A stretch of DNA of 64,000 nucleotides from contig NZ_JABEKU010000003.1 in the NCBI RefSeq assembly GCF_013283665.1, positions 68,029 to 132,028 of the forward strand. Reading direction: 5' to 3'. Both the position numbers and the translations under genes were made by a program. The notes beneath the pieces were generated by a model. It saw nothing but the letters and a program-made list of their open reading frames with translations, was not told where the DNA came from and did not search any database. Below are positions 15,344 through 24,959 of the stretch, one piece after another; the first letter of the stretch is position 1, and every line of letters begins with the position of its first letter. The DNA comes from Ensifer sesbaniae (GTDB lineage Bacteria > Pseudomonadota > Alphaproteobacteria > Rhizobiales > Rhizobiaceae).

Positions 15344-16933
15344 ATGGCCGCAACGGCAACAGCAGCTTCGGTGGCGGCCGCCGCACCGAAGGTCGAGGAA
15401 CATATGGACCCGAAGAGGCTGATCGCCTTCTTCGCCATGGTCGTCGGCATGTTCATGGCGATCCTCGACATTCAGATCGTCTCGGCTTCGCTCGCCGAAA
15501 TCCAGGCAGGCCTCTCGGCCGGCTCGGACGAGATCGGCTGGGTGCAGACCTCCTATCTCATCGCTGAAGTCATCATGATCCCGCTGTCGGGAACGCTGGC
15601 GCGCATCGTCTCGACGCGCGTCCTGTTCTCGGTATCGGCCGCGGGCTTCACCGCGGCGAGCGCGCTTGCGGCAACCGCGACCAACATCGATCAGATGATC
15701 GTCTATCGCGCCATCCAGGGCTTCATCGGCGGCGGCATGATCCCGTCCGTCTTTGCAGCCGCCTTCACCATCTTCCCACCGTCGAAACGCAACGTCGTCT
15801 CGCCGATCATCGGCCTGATCGCGACGCTGGCGCCGACGATCGGCCCGACGGTCGGCGGCTACCTCAGCCATGCCTTCTCCTGGCACTGGCTGTTCCTCGT
15901 CAACGTCATCCCCGGCATCATCGTCGCGACGCTCACTTGGAGCTTCATCGACTTCGACAAGCCGGAACTCGGCCTGATGAAGAAATTCGATTGGTGGGGC
16001 CTGGCGTCGATGGCGATCTTCCTCGGCTCGCTAGAATACGTGCTGGAGGAAGGCAATGCCAACGACTGGTTCAATGACGACCACATCGTCATGGGCGCGG
16101 TCGCGACCGTGCTGGCGGCGATCGTGTTCTTCTATCGCGCCTTCAAGGTCGAATTCCCGGTCGTCGACCTCAGGGCTTTTGCCAACCGCAACTTCGCCTT
16201 CGGCTCGATGTTCTCCTTCGTGATGGGCATCGGTCTCTACGGCCTCACCTATCTCTATCCGCTCTATCTCGGACGCATCCGTGGATACGATTCGCTGATG
16301 ATCGGCGAGACGATGTTCGTCTCCGGCCTTGCGATGTTCTTCACGGCGCCGGTCGCCGGCATACTCTCGGGCAAGCTCGATCCGCGCGTGCTGATGACGA
16401 TCGGGTTCACCAGCTTTGCCGGCGGCACCTGGATCATGGGCCACCTGACGGCCGACTGGGATTTCTACGAGCTGTTCATTCCGCAGATCCTGCGCGGCGT
16501 CGGGCTGATGCTCTGCATGGTGCCGATCAACAACATCGCGCTCGGCACCATGCCGCCGGCGCGCATGCGTGGCGCCTCTGGCCTTTTCAACCTGACGCGA
16601 AACCTCGGCGGCGCAGTGGGGCTTGCGATCATCAACACGATCCTGACCCAGCGCCAGGATTTCCACTATGCGCGCCTTGCCGAGCACGTGCAGTGGGGCA
16701 ATCCGGAAGCGATGGAGCGGTTCGGAAACCTGGCCGCCAGCTTCAATGCGCACGGCCTCGACGGCGCGACGATCGCGATCAAGCAGCTTGCCGCCATGGC
16801 GCAGAAGCAGGCGGTCATCCTGTCCTTCAGCGATATTTTCGTGCTTTTGACGGTGCTGTTCCTGTCGCTGATCCTCGGCGTGATGATGATCAGCAAGCCG
16901 AAGGGCGTCGGCCCCAGCGGCGGCGGCCATTAG
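15344..16933 (+). CDS. DHA2-family multidrug MFS transporter (EmrB-like)
   Basis: 529 residues with about 14 membrane segments. Family motifs include LDIQIVSASLAEIQAGL (TM1, motif D1-like), GWVQTSYLIAEVIMIPLSGTLARIVSTR (motif A region) and LIATLAPTIGPTVGGYL (motif C). It should export hydrophobic drugs by proton antiport with the HlyD protein. I chose ATG 15344 because aaggag lies eight bases upstream; an in-frame ATG at 15296 would add 16 residues. The 150-base gap after the HlyD gene is rich in GC hairpins (for example GGCGCGC/GCGCGCC at 15208-15227), which may tune expression of the second gene. Confidence 0.93.
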   Translation: MAATATAASVAAAAPKVEEHMDPKRLIAFFAMVVGMFMAILDIQIVSASLAEIQAGLSAGSDEIGWVQTSYLIAEVIMIPLSGTLARIVSTRVLFSVSAAGFTAASALAATATNIDQMIVYRAIQGFIGGGMIPSVFAAAFTIFPPSKRNVVSPIIGLIATLAPTIGPTVGGYLSHAFSWHWLFLVNVIPGIIVATLTWSFIDFDKPELGLMKKFDWWGLASMAIFLGSLEYVLEEGNANDWFNDDHIVMGAVATVLAAIVFFYRAFKVEFPVVDLRAFANRNFAFGSMFSFVMGIGLYGLTYLYPLYLGRIRGYDSLMIGETMFVSGLAMFFTAPVAGILSGKLDPRVLMTIGFTSFAGGTWIMGHLTADWDFYELFIPQILRGVGLMLCMVPINNIALGTMPPARMRGASGLFNLTRNLGGAVGLAIINTILTQRQDFHYARLAEHVQWGNPEAMERFGNLAASFNAHGLDGATIAIKQLAAMAQKQAVILSFSDIFVLLTVLFLSLILGVMMISKPKGVGPSGGGH

Positions 16934-16943
16934 AACGGCGGCA

Positions 16944-17102
16944 ATGATCGACCGACAGAACGGGCTCGACATCACCAAGCCGAAGGCGGCCTATATGGGC
17001 GGCTTTGCGATCGTGCGTGTCACGGACGGCTTCATGGATGTGGTGCTTGCAGAGGCTGGCGAGGTCGCCTTTACCGCGGTCTTCGGCAAGCGCTTCGGAT
17101 AG
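16944..17102 (+). CDS. Possible small protein after the efflux gene
   Basis: 52 codons beginning MIDRQNGLDITKPKAAYMGGF and ending AVFGKRFG. The frame begins 10 bases after the MFS stop and has GC-rich third positions like neighbouring genes, which favours coding. The ribosome site is poor, so translation may be coupled to the MFS gene. I do not recognise the family, and it could be the degraded end of a longer gene. Confidence 0.4.
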   Translation: MIDRQNGLDITKPKAAYMGGFAIVRVTDGFMDVVLAEAGEVAFTAVFGKRFG

Positions 17103-17196
17103 TCCAGGAAATACAATCAAAATCAAACAGTTAATGCGGGTAATCCGCTGGCTCTGGACGCGACGCGGAGCTCTGTTTTCCGCGTTATGCAGATTC

Positions 17197-17214
17197 TTGA
17201 TTTACGTACATCAA
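17197..17214. promoter_or_regulatory. Candidate operator of the xylose LacI-type regulator
   Basis: TTGAT-N-TACGTA-N-ATCAA, an 18-bp palindrome with a central self-complementary TACGTA, 33 bases upstream of the regulator start. LacI proteins bind such sites and often repress their own gene. Confidence 0.5.
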
Positions 17215-17247
17215 AAAATCCTCTAAAGGCAGAGCCCGGAGGAAAAC

Positions 17248-18285
17248 ATGCGCCCGACAGTTCACGATATCGCTGCCGAAGCGGGGGTCAGCCTCGCGAC
17301 CGTCGATCGGGTTTTGAACAACCGTCCCGGCGTGCGTGGTGTCACCCGCGACAAGGTCGAGCGTGCCATTGCGACGCTCGGCTATGTGCGCGACGTCGCC
17401 GCCGCCAATCTCGCCAAGAGCCGCAGCTACCCGCTGGTCTTCGTCCTGCCCGAGGGCGACAACACCTTCATGCGCGGCCTCGCCGCCGAGGTGGAGGCGG
17501 CAAGGGCGCGCTCGGCAGTCGAGCGCACGGCAATCACCGTGCTCTCCGTGCCGGCCTTTGATGCGGCGGCCCTTGCCGCGGCGCTGGAAAAGGCGCGGAC
17601 TCTCGGCCCGGCCGGCGTCGCCGTGGTTGCGATCGATGCGCCCGAGGTCGTTGCGGCTGTCGATCGGCTTCGTGAAGACGGCATCGCCGTGGTGACGCTG
17701 GTTTCCGATCTGCCGGGATCGTCGCGGGATCACTTTGCCGGCGTCGACAACATCGCCGCCGGCCGGACCGCAGGCAGCTTGATGGGGCGCTTCCTCGGCG
17801 GTCGCGAAGGGCCGGTCGCGATCGTCGCCGGCTCGATGCTGGTGCGCGACCATCGCGATCGCCTCGAAGGCTTCCGCGCAGCGATGGCCGAAAGCGCGCC
17901 CGGCCGCCGGCTGCTGCCGGTCGTCGAGGGCCATGACGATCCCGCCGAGGTCGAGCAACTCGTCTCGAAGCTCGTCGTCGATCATGCAGACCTCGCCGGC
18001 ATCTACAGTCTCGGCGCCGGCAATCGCGGCTTGATCACGGCACTCGAAAAGGCCGGGCGTCAGACGGATGTTTGCGCCATCGCGCATGAACTCACGCCGC
18101 ATAGCCGCCGGGCACTCTCGTCCGGCACCTTGGACGCGCTGTTGAACCAGGATGCCGGTCATGAGGTGCGCAGCGCCATCCGCGTGCTCAAGGCCCGCGC
18201 CGATGGTCTCGCCGTGATCGGAGCACAGGAGCGCATCCGCATCGAGATTTTCCTGAAGGACAACCTGCCGGTCGAACCGGCGTAA
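17248..18285 (+). CDS. LacI-family regulator of the xylose genes
   Basis: 345 residues. The N-terminal LacI helix-turn-helix is explicit (PTVHDIAAEAGVSLATVDRVLNNRPGVRGVTRDKVERAI, residues 3-41) with hinge and a periplasmic-binding-protein-like sugar domain (LRVFVLP-type start, DNIAAGRTAGSLMGRFLGG). Ligand specificity cannot be read directly, but xylB starts 62 bases after its stop and xylA follows, so it most likely senses xylose or a related sugar and controls the cluster. Ribosome site ggagga precedes the ATG. A palindromic operator candidate lies at 17197-17214. Confidence 0.9.
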   Translation: MRPTVHDIAAEAGVSLATVDRVLNNRPGVRGVTRDKVERAIATLGYVRDVAAANLAKSRSYPLVFVLPEGDNTFMRGLAAEVEAARARSAVERTAITVLSVPAFDAAALAAALEKARTLGPAGVAVVAIDAPEVVAAVDRLREDGIAVVTLVSDLPGSSRDHFAGVDNIAAGRTAGSLMGRFLGGREGPVAIVAGSMLVRDHRDRLEGFRAAMAESAPGRRLLPVVEGHDDPAEVEQLVSKLVVDHADLAGIYSLGAGNRGLITALEKAGRQTDVCAIAHELTPHSRRALSSGTLDALLNQDAGHEVRSAIRVLKARADGLAVIGAQERIRIEIFLKDNLPVEPA

Positions 18286-18347
18286 CGATTTGGAACGACG
18301 CAGTTCCAGACGGGAAGCCGGTTTGGAATTGCCGAATGGAGGCAAGC

Positions 18348-19802
18348 ATGTATCTCGGACTGGATCTCGGCACCTCGGGCGTCAAGGCAATGCTCATCGA
18401 TGGCGACCAGCGCATCGTCGGTTCGGCCTCGGGCGCGCTCGACGTCTCGCGCCCGCATCCTGGCTGGTCGGAACAGGATCCGGCGGACTGGGTGCGCGCG
18501 GCCGAAGAGGCGATCGCCGGGCTGAAGGCGGCGCACTCGGCGGAGCTTGCGGCGGTCAGCGGCATCGGCCTTTCCGGCCAGATGCACGGCGCGACGCTGC
18601 TCGATGCCGACGACCGGGTGCTCCGGCCCTGCATTCTCTGGAACGACACCCGCAGCTTCCGCGAGGCGGCGGCACTCGATGCCGATCCGCAGTTCCGCGC
18701 GATCACCGGCAATATCGTCTTCCCCGGCTTCACCGCGCCGAAGCTCGCCTGGGTGCGGGCCAACGAGCCCGAAATCTTCGCCAAGGTGCGCTGGGTGCTG
18801 CTGCCGAAGGACTATTTGCGCCTGTGGCTGACCGGCGAGCACATGTCGGAAATGTCGGACTCGGCCGGCACCTCCTGGCTCGATACCGGCAAGCGGCGCT
18901 GGTCGGAAAGCCTGCTTGCCGCCACGAACATGGACGAAAAGCAGATGCCGAGCCTAGTCGAGGGAACCGACCCGGCCGGGAAGCTGCGTTCGGAGCTCGC
19001 GGCCCGCTGGGGCATCTCGGGTGATGTCGTGGTTGCCGGCGGTGCCGGCGACAATGCGGCGTCTGCGTGCGGCATGGGCACGGTCGGCGAGGGGAACGCC
19101 TTCGTGTCGCTCGGGACCTCGGGCGTTCTCTTCGCGGCGAATGCGAGTTACCTGCCGAATCCGGAAAGCGCCGTGCATGCCTTCTGCCACGCCCTGCCGA
19201 ACACCTGGCACCAGATGGGTGTCATCCTCTCGGCGACCGACGCGCTCAACTGGTATTCCGGTATTGCCGGGCAGAGTGCTGCGGACTTGAGCAGCGAACT
19301 CGGCGACACCATCAAGGCCCCCTCGGGCGTGACCTTCCTTCCCTATCTTTCGGGCGAGCGCACGCCGCACAACGACGCGGCGATCCGCGGCGCCTTCGTC
19401 GGGCTCGGCCATGAAAGCAGCCGCGTGGCGCTGACGCAGGCGGTCATGGAAGGCGTGTCCTTTGCCATCCGTGACAGTCTGGAAGCTCTTCGCGCCGCCG
19501 GCACGACGCTTTCGCGCGTGATGGCGATCGGCGGCGGTTCGCGCTCGCGCTACTGGCTGAAATCGATAGCAACCGCCCTCAATCTGCCGGTCGATCTGCC
19601 TGATGACGGCGACTTCGGCGCCGCCTTCGGGGCCGCCCGCCTTGGCCTCATCGCCGCGACGGGCGCGGATCCGGTGGCGACCTGCTACGCCCCGCGCACC
19701 GCCGAGACCATCGCGCCCGAGGCGTCGCTGGTCTCGGCCTATGAGGAGAGCTACCAGCGCTACCGGCGGCTCTATCCGGCGATCAAGGGCACCACGTCGT
19801 GA
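18348..19802 (+). CDS. xylB: Xylulokinase
   Basis: 484 residues, FGGY carbohydrate kinase family. Begins MYLGLDLGTSGVKAMLID (phosphate-binding loop); SGQMHGATLLD is the xylulokinase-specific sugar-site motif; GGAGDNAASACGMG and GGGSRSRYWLKSIATAL are the family nucleotide-site signatures. It phosphorylates D-xylulose to xylulose-5-phosphate, the second step of xylose use. Start at 18348 follows atggaggcaagc; the in-frame ATG at 18336 lacks a ribosome site. It follows the LacI-type regulator and precedes xylA, interrupted by an antisense NTF2-like gene. Confidence 0.95.
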   Translation: MYLGLDLGTSGVKAMLIDGDQRIVGSASGALDVSRPHPGWSEQDPADWVRAAEEAIAGLKAAHSAELAAVSGIGLSGQMHGATLLDADDRVLRPCILWNDTRSFREAAALDADPQFRAITGNIVFPGFTAPKLAWVRANEPEIFAKVRWVLLPKDYLRLWLTGEHMSEMSDSAGTSWLDTGKRRWSESLLAATNMDEKQMPSLVEGTDPAGKLRSELAARWGISGDVVVAGGAGDNAASACGMGTVGEGNAFVSLGTSGVLFAANASYLPNPESAVHAFCHALPNTWHQMGVILSATDALNWYSGIAGQSAADLSSELGDTIKAPSGVTFLPYLSGERTPHNDAAIRGAFVGLGHESSRVALTQAVMEGVSFAIRDSLEALRAAGTTLSRVMAIGGGSRSRYWLKSIATALNLPVDLPDDGDFGAAFGAARLGLIAATGADPVATCYAPRTAETIAPEASLVSAYEESYQRYRRLYPAIKGTTS

Positions 19803-19840
19803 CCGCGCTGCGCCGCAAGTCCGGCTCCAGTGCCGGTCGC

Positions 19841-20203
19841 TCAGCGGGCCGGAACCTTGTCGAGGAAGCCGGTGATCGCCTTCAGGCGGCCGTTCTCGAT
19901 CTGGCAGACATCGGTGCCTTCGATGACCGAGGGAGCGCCGTCCAGGCCGAGCGCCCAGGAGAAGCGGAGCGTGTCGGCATAACCGTCCGCCGCACCCTTC
20001 AGCGTGAAGCGGAAGCCGGGAAACTGTCCGTGCACGCCGGCAATCAGGGCATCGATGCCGGCGTGGCCGTCGCCCTGCATGATCGGGTCGCGGTAGGCAA
20101 CGTCGGCGGTGAAGGCCTTCTCGACCAGGGGCGCGCGGCTTGCGGCATCCGTCGTGTTCCAGGCGGCGATGTAACCTTCGGCGATGGCGTTGAAGTCGTG
20201 CAT
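19841..20203 (-). CDS. NTF2-like (SnoaL-type) protein
   Basis: 120 residues, MHDFNAIAEGYIAAWNTTDAASRAPLVEKAFTADVAYRDP, then GIDALIAGVHGQFPGFRF and GTDVCQIENGRLKAITGFLDKVP. This is the conical NTF2/SnoaL fold, used by isomerases, dehydratases and ligand-binding proteins of unknown substrate. Start chosen at 20203 with aaggaac eight bases upstream; the longer frame to 20407 runs antisense across the xylA start. It lies opposite in direction between xylB and xylA, so it is probably a separate insertion, not part of xylose metabolism. Confidence 0.8.
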   Translation of the reverse strand: MHDFNAIAEGYIAAWNTTDAASRAPLVEKAFTADVAYRDPIMQGDGHAGIDALIAGVHGQFPGFRFTLKGAADGYADTLRFSWALGLDGAPSVIEGTDVCQIENGRLKAITGFLDKVPAR

Positions 20204-20345
20204 CGAAGTGTTCCTTTCCTTCGGCGTTTCGATGCTGTCCGTATCGCCGGACGAGGGAATGAAACCAATTACCTTCCACGTAATGGCCGGACCCATCGGA
20301 TAGGCGATGCCGGCCGAAACCACTCTTGAAAGAGGAGCAAGACCC

Positions 20346-21656
20346 GTGAGCACAGGATTTTTCGGCGATATCGCCAAGATCAAATATGAAGGGCCGGAGA
20401 GCACCAATCCGCTCGCCTTCCGCCACTACAACAAGGACGAGATCGTTCTCGGCAAGCGCATGGAAGACCACCTGCGCTTTGCGGTTGCCTACTGGCATAC
20501 CTTCGTCTGGCCGGGCGGCGATCCCTTCGGCGGCCAGACCTTCGAGCGCCCCTGGTTCAAGGACAACATGGAAGCGGCGAAGCTGAAGGCCGACGTCGCC
20601 TTCGAATTCTTCGATCTTCTCGGCGTTCCCTTCTATTGCTTCCACGACGCGGACGTGCGCCCGGAAGGCAAGACTTTTGCGGAGAACACGAAGAACCTCA
20701 ACGAGATCGTTGATCACTTCGAGAAGAAGCAGGCCGAAACCGGCGTCAACCTGCTCTGGGGCACGGCAAACCTCTTCTCCAACCGCCGCTACATGTCGGG
20801 TGCGGCGACCAATCCGGATCCGGATGTCTTTGCTTTCGCGGCGGCGACGGTGAAGACCTGCCTCGACGCCACCAAGCGTCTCGGCGGCCAGAACTACGTG
20901 CTCTGGGGCGGGCGCGAAGGTTATGAGACGCTGCTCAACACCGACATGAAGCGCGAGCTCGACCAGCTCGGCCGCTTCGTCAATCTCGTCGTCGAGTACA
21001 AGCACAAGATCGGCTTCAAGGGCGCGATCCTGATCGAGCCGAAGCCGCAGGAACCGACCAAGCACCAGTATGATTACGACGTCGCGACGGTCTACGGCTT
21101 CCTGAAGAACTACGGCCTCGAAAACGAGGTGAAGGTCAATATCGAGCAGGGCCACGCGATCCTTGCCGGCCATTCCTTCGAGCATGAGCTGGCGCTCGCC
21201 AATGCACTCGGCATCTTCGGCTCGATCGACATGAACCGCAACGACTACCAGTCCGGCTGGGATACCGACCAGTTCCCGAACAACGTGCCGGAGATGGCGC
21301 TTGCCTATTACCAGGTTCTCTCGGGCGGCGGCTTCACCACCGGCGGCACCAACTTCGATGCGAAGCTGCGCCGTCAGTCGCTCGATCCGGAAGACCTGCT
21401 GATCGGCCATATCGGTGGCATGGACTGCTGCGCCCGTGGCCTCAAGGCGGCGGCGAAGATGATCGAGGACAAGGCGCTCTCCGCTCCGCTCGAAAGCCGC
21501 TACGCCGGCTGGCAGGTGCCGGAAGCCAAGAAGATGCTCGACGGCGGATTCTCGCTCGAGGAGATCGAAGCCTGGGTGCTGAAATCGGACCTCAACCCAC
21601 AGCCGAAGTCCGGCAAGCAGGAACTGCTCGAAAACGTCGTCAACCGCTACGTCTAA
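20346..21656 (+). CDS. xylA: Xylose isomerase
   Basis: 436 residues from a GTG at 20346 ([18 protein letters not shown]), preceded by gaggag. Class II xylose isomerase features: catalytic-histidine segment [28 protein letters not shown], metal-binding [16 protein letters not shown], and [20 protein letters not shown]. It converts D-xylose to D-xylulose with divalent metal, feeding XylB. The upstream region shared with the divergent NTF2-like gene (20204-20345) should contain its own promoter. A terminator hairpin follows at 21681. Confidence 0.97.
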   Translation: MSTGFFGDIAKIKYEGPESTNPLAFRHYNKDEIVLGKRMEDHLRFAVAYWHTFVWPGGDPFGGQTFERPWFKDNMEAAKLKADVAFEFFDLLGVPFYCFHDADVRPEGKTFAENTKNLNEIVDHFEKKQAETGVNLLWGTANLFSNRRYMSGAATNPDPDVFAFAAATVKTCLDATKRLGGQNYVLWGGREGYETLLNTDMKRELDQLGRFVNLVVEYKHKIGFKGAILIEPKPQEPTKHQYDYDVATVYGFLKNYGLENEVKVNIEQGHAILAGHSFEHELALANALGIFGSIDMNRNDYQSGWDTDQFPNNVPEMALAYYQVLSGGGFTTGGTNFDAKLRRQSLDPEDLLIGHIGGMDCCARGLKAAAKMIEDKALSAPLESRYAGWQVPEAKKMLDGGFSLEEIEAWVLKSDLNPQPKSGKQELLENVVNRYV

Positions 21657-21680
21657 ACGCTTTCCTGAATTGGTTCGTGC

Positions 21681-21706
21681 GGCGGCTCGGAGTTCTTCGA
21701 GCCGCC
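21681..21706 (+). terminator. Terminator hairpin after xylA
   Basis: Arms GGCGGCTCG (21681-21689) and CGAGCCGCC (21698-21706), followed by gttcgttt, 24 bases after the xylA stop. Confidence 0.65.
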
Positions 21707-22036
21707 GTTCGTTTGGGAGGCTCTGCCACTGCAGCTTGCATCTTCTGCGCGTAAAAAATCCATGACGCTTTCTGGTTGTTGCCGGCGGATGCGCTTGATG
21801 AAATTCTATATCCGATGATTCTGAAGTGATCGCATGGCCGCGGACACCGGGTGTCTTCGGCGACGAGATTGCTTGGGCTGTCGGATTTCAATCTTCGATA
21901 GCATAATTAGTGATACACAATTTACAGTTATTTCTGTATTATAATATGGTAAACCTTCGGTGCAGGGTGCGCCGTACCTTGAGCTGCAGCGGCCACTTGT
22001 TACGCGTGCTGTCGCGGCGCCAGGGGGACAATCCGT
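21707..22036. other. Intergenic region upstream of the chemoreceptor, AT-rich core
   Basis: No convincing gene. The stretch 21899-21955 is distinctly AT-rich (attagtgatacac, ctgtattataatatgg) within high-GC surroundings and probably holds the chemoreceptor promoter; I cannot assign -35/-10 elements with confidence. Confidence 0.4.
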
Positions 22037-23548
22037 ATGACCAGCTTCGATTCGAAAACCAAACTTCTCAATGAGCGTCTGCAGTTCGTCGACCTCGACG
22101 ACGCTCAGCGGACCGCGCTTGCCCGCTCGCTGCCCGTCATCTCCGCTTCGCTCGATACGGCGCTGAACAAGTTCTACGCCAAGGCGCGCGCCAATCCGGA
22201 AACGGCGCGTTTCTTTGCCAGCGAAGCGCATGTGCAGGGCGCCAAGGCCAGGCAGGCCAAGCACTGGGAACTGATCGCCTCCGGCAGGTTCGATGCGCAA
22301 TATGTCGATGCCGTCACCACCATCGGCAAGACCCATGCGCGTCTCGGCCTGGAGCCGCGCTGGTATATCGGCGGCTATGCACTGATCATCGAATCCATTC
22401 TGAAGAGCGTCATCGAGAGTCACCTGAAAGGCTTCCTGCATCGCAACAAGGCGAAGGAGATCGGCACCGACGTGGCAGCCGTCGTCAAAGCTGCGATGGT
22501 CGATATGGACTATGCGATCTCCGTTTATCTCGACGCGCTGCAGGAGGAACGTGAACGCTCCGAAGCGGAGCGGCAGGTTTTGAACGGCCAGCAGGAGGAA
22601 GCGCTTTCGGCGCTCGAAGACTGTCTGAAACGCTTGGCCGACGGCGACCTGACCGCCGTCATTACCAGCGAACTCGCACCGCAATTCGCAAGCCTTCGAT
22701 CCAATTTCAATGCCGCGCTCGGCAAGCTCGACCAGACCTTCGGTGCGATCGTCGGGGCTTCCGAGGAGACGGCAAACAATGCCGGCGAACTGGTATCGGC
22801 CACCGACGACATGGCGCGGCGCACGGAGCAGCAGGCGGCCTCGCTCGAGGAAACGGCGGCGGCACTCGAAGAGATCACCACCATTTCCAAGGAAGCGGCG
22901 TCACGTGCGGAAGAGGCGCGGCGGGTCGTCGGAAATGCCACCGACGAGGCGCGCAAATCCGGCGCCATCGTCGAGCAGGCGGTGGCGGCGATGAGCGCGA
23001 TCGAGGACTCGTCGCGCAAGATCACCCAGATCATCAGCGTCATCGACCAGATCTCCTTCCAGACCAACCTTTTGGCGCTGAATGCCGGGGTCGAGGCGGC
23101 GCGGGCAGGCGAGGCCGGCAAGGGCTTTGCGGTCGTCGCGCAGGAGGTGCGCGAACTGGCGCAGAAGTCAGCGGAAGCGGCGCGCGAGATCAAGGAGTTG
23201 ATCGACAAGTCGTTCGAGGACGTGCTGATGGGTGTGTCGCTGGTCAACAAGACCGGCGAGGCGCTGCACCACATCGGCGACCAGGTGATCAACATCAACG
23301 GTCATATCGACGCGATCGCCGGCTCGGCGCGCGAGCAGTCGGCGGGTATCGCGGAGATCAACACCGCCGTCACCAACATGGATCAGATGACGCAGCAGAA
23401 TGCGGCAATGGTCGAGGAAACCAGCGCCGCAACACATACGCTCATGCAGGTCAGCACCACGCTCAAGGGGCTTGTCGATCAATTCTCCGTATCGGCCGGA
23501 CGGCAAGGGAAACCCAGCCTGGTGGCAACGAACCGGCGTTACGGATGA
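22037..23548 (+). CDS. Soluble globin-coupled methyl-accepting chemotaxis protein
   Basis: 503 residues, no membrane segment. Residues about 1-165 form a protoglobin sensor domain; the proximal heme ligand is probably the His in [14 protein letters not shown]. After a linker the chemoreceptor signalling domain contains the conserved hairpin tip [21 protein letters not shown] followed by [25 protein letters not shown]. Domain order matches aerotaxis sensors of the HemAT class, which bind oxygen and control CheA. The tip reads [10 protein letters not shown] where most receptors have NAAIEAARAG. No pentapeptide for CheR/CheB tethering is seen at the C-terminus (ATNRRYG). Not in a che operon here, so it is an orphan receptor. 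Confidence 0.93.
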   Translation: MTSFDSKTKLLNERLQFVDLDDAQRTALARSLPVISASLDTALNKFYAKARANPETARFFASEAHVQGAKARQAKHWELIASGRFDAQYVDAVTTIGKTHARLGLEPRWYIGGYALIIESILKSVIESHLKGFLHRNKAKEIGTDVAAVVKAAMVDMDYAISVYLDALQEERERSEAERQVLNGQQEEALSALEDCLKRLADGDLTAVITSELAPQFASLRSNFNAALGKLDQTFGAIVGASEETANNAGELVSATDDMARRTEQQAASLEETAAALEEITTISKEAASRAEEARRVVGNATDEARKSGAIVEQAVAAMSAIEDSSRKITQIISVIDQISFQTNLLALNAGVEAARAGEAGKGFAVVAQEVRELAQKSAEAAREIKELIDKSFEDVLMGVSLVNKTGEALHHIGDQVININGHIDAIAGSAREQSAGIAEINTAVTNMDQMTQQNAAMVEETSAATHTLMQVSTTLKGLVDQFSVSAGRQGKPSLVATNRRYG

Positions 23549-23576
23549 TCGTCTGTAGAGAGCGGCGGACGAGGGG

Positions 23577-23600
23577 AGGGGGCGCCATGATGGCCCCCCT
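23577..23600 (+). terminator. Terminator hairpin after the chemoreceptor gene
   Basis: GGGGGC (23578-23583) pairs with GCCCCC (23593-23598), with possible extra pairs inside and outside, followed by tttctcttt. The rest of the gap to 23862 (about 260 bases) holds no gene that I can support. Confidence 0.6.
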
Positions 23601-23862
23601 TTCTCTTTGTCGCGCCATCCGTCGAGACGCCCAACTCAGCGCTTCCATGCGTTTGAGGAGGTCGGTGGCGTTGCGAGATGAAATCGATTACAAATCTTCC
23701 GCGAATCTGCGTCCTTGCCTGTTGCCCCCTGCCGAAAATCTGTTAGCTTCGGCGCCTGCAACGTTTCAGGTCCATCCGTTTGAGCAGAAATCGGGTGCTT
23801 TGCACCACTGGTCGCTGACTGTCCGGGCGGACCGATGCCGTTCCATCGGGAGGAAAATCGGG

Positions 23863-24915
23863 ATGAAGACCATCAAGGGGCCAGGGCTCTTTCTTGCGCA
23901 ATTTGCCGGCGATGCGGCGCCGTTCAATTCCTGGGACGCGATCACCAAATGGGCGGCGGATTGCGGCTACAGGGGCGTACAGGTCCCGAGCTGGGATGGG
24001 CGGCTGATCGACCTGAAGAAGGCGGCGAGCTCGAAGGCCTATTGCGACGAGTTCGCCGGCACGGCGCGCGAAAACGGCGTCGAGGTGACGGAGCTGTCGA
24101 CCCATCTGCAGGGCCAGCTCGTGGCCGTGCACCCGGCCTATGACGAGGCCTTCGACGGCTTTGCCGCAGCGGAGGTGCGCGGCAATCCCAAGGCACGCCA
24201 GGCCTGGGCGGTCGAGCAGGTGAAGCTGGCGCTGACGGCGTCGCAGCACCTGGGCTTGAAGGCGATGGCAAGCTTCTCCGGCGCGCTCGCCTGGCCCTTC
24301 GTCTATCCCTGGCCGCAGCGGCCGGCCGGCCTCGTCGAGACCGCCTTCGACGAACTGGCAAGGCGCTGGAGGCCGATCCTCGATCACGCCGAGGATTGCG
24401 GCGTCGACATCTGCTACGAGATCCATCCGGGCGAGGACCTGCACGACGGCATCACCTACGAGATGTTCCTCGAGCGCACCGGCAACCATGCCCGCGCCTG
24501 CATGCTCTACGACCCGTCGCACTACGTGCTGCAGTGCCTCGATTATCTCGACAACATCGACATCTACAAGGACCGCATCCGCATGTTCCACGTCAAGGAC
24601 GCGGAGTTCAACCCGAGCGGACGGCAGGGCGTCTATGGCGGCTATCAGGGCTGGGTCAACCGCGCCGGCCGCTTCCGCTCGCTCGGCGACGGCCAGGTGG
24701 ATTTCGGCGCGGTGTTCTCGAAGATGGCGGCCAACGATTTTGCCGGCTGGGCGGTGGTCGAATGGGAATGCGCGCTGAAGCACCCGGAGGACGGCGCGCG
24801 CGAGGGGGCCGACTTCGTCAGGCACCACATCATCCGCGTCACCGAGAAGGCCTTCGACGATTTCGCCGGCGCCGGCAGCGACGAGGCGGCCAACCGGCGC
24901 ATGCTCGGGATCTGA
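23863..24915 (+). CDS. Sugar phosphate isomerase/epimerase (TIM barrel)
   Basis: 350 residues of the xylose-isomerase-like TIM-barrel (AP endonuclease 2) family. Metal-site residues are visible in DICYEIHPGEDLHDG, MLYDPSHYVLQ, RIRMFHVKDAEFNP and GWAVVEWECALK. Relatives act in inositol and ketoglycoside catabolism as isomerases, epimerases or dehydratases; the substrate is not readable. ATG 23863 has ggaggaaaa upstream; the frame is open to 23545 but that part is unlike the family. A Gfo/Idh/MocA oxidoreductase and a GH1 glucosidase follow on the same strand, suggesting one glycoside pathway. Confidence 0.88.
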   Translation: MKTIKGPGLFLAQFAGDAAPFNSWDAITKWAADCGYRGVQVPSWDGRLIDLKKAASSKAYCDEFAGTARENGVEVTELSTHLQGQLVAVHPAYDEAFDGFAAAEVRGNPKARQAWAVEQVKLALTASQHLGLKAMASFSGALAWPFVYPWPQRPAGLVETAFDELARRWRPILDHAEDCGVDICYEIHPGEDLHDGITYEMFLERTGNHARACMLYDPSHYVLQCLDYLDNIDIYKDRIRMFHVKDAEFNPSGRQGVYGGYQGWVNRAGRFRSLGDGQVDFGAVFSKMAANDFAGWAVVEWECALKHPEDGAREGADFVRHHIIRVTEKAFDDFAGAGSDEAANRRMLGI

Positions 24916-24959
24916 ATGACATGACCTGAGGCAGGGCGGGGCCTGAGGGGCAGACAGCC

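Noticed and set aside
18954-21410. Very long minus-strand open frame opposite xylB/xylA
   Set aside because: It lies antisense to two clearly recognised genes, has no family motifs, and open antisense frames are common in GC-rich DNA.
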